From: Paracoccaceae bacterium
GTDB taxonomy: Bacteria > Pseudomonadota > Alphaproteobacteria > Rhodobacterales > Rhodobacteraceae
Direction: 5' to 3'
Assembly: GCA_007123625.1 (NCBI GenBank)
Contig: SKKS01000413.1
Location: 1-5,664 of the forward strand
Length of the DNA stretch: 5,664 bases
Shown: positions 5,657 to 5,664 of the stretch, piece after piece
How positions within the stretch are numbered: the stretch's first letter is position 1
Layout of the letters: each line of letters opens with the position of its first letter
Notes under the pieces: generated by a model
What the model saw: the letters and a program-made list of their open reading frames with translations, nothing else
Told to the model about the DNA's origin: nothing
The model's database searches: none
Made by a program: the position numbers and the translations under genes

Positions 5657-5664
5657 ACGGGAGA

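Noticed and set aside
1..5664. CRISPR arrays, tRNA/rRNA genes, insertion sequences or defence systems
   Set aside because: No regularly spaced repeats, transposase motifs, tRNA-like folds or defence-protein domains were found. The window looks like core chromosome.

Overview
The window is GC-rich (about 70% in the main coding blocks) and reads as ordinary chromosome from an alphaproteobacterium, most likely of the Rhodobacteraceae/Roseobacter lineage. That placement is an inference from codon use, protein style, strong Shine-Dalgarno sites of the AGGAGG type and the character of the 3' intergenic hairpins. No marker gene is present to fix it.

Layout. Positions 1-274 (minus) hold the N-terminal 91 codons of an MFS transporter that runs off the left edge. 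A 152-nt divergent spacer follows. Positions 427-4026 (plus) are a compact four-gene operon: an AlkA-type DNA-3-methyladenine glycosylase, a YpfH-type serine esterase, an acyl-CoA dehydrogenase and a CaiB/alpha-methylacyl-CoA racemase family protein. Each junction is a 4-nt stop/start overlap (ATGA, GTGA, GTGA), so translational coupling is expected. A 199-nt spacer carries a promoter candidate and a 12-bp palindrome. Positions 4226-4516 encode a 96-aa glycine-zipper (OsmB-like) lipoprotein. Its probable terminator hairpin lies at 4567-4591. Apart from that hairpin and a promoter candidate at 4715-4744, I see nothing in the 290-nt spacer 4517-4806. Positions 4807-5445 encode a 212-aa orphan ParA-family ATPase. 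The final 219 nt (5446-5664) contain no credible gene but hold four consecutive GC-rich inverted repeats that look like a REP-type intergenic element.

How the genes relate. The dehydrogenase and the racemase form a plausible pair for branched-chain (2-methyl) acyl-CoA oxidation: the racemase sets the stereocentre and the dehydrogenase introduces the double bond. The esterase could release acids or esters for this route, but that is speculative. The glycosylase has no obvious metabolic link and may simply be co-transcribed. The lipoprotein and ParA gene appear to be separate transcription units. I found no evidence of a mobile element, CRISPR array, RNA gene or exotic multi-gene system. The most unexplained part is the structured region downstream of parA.
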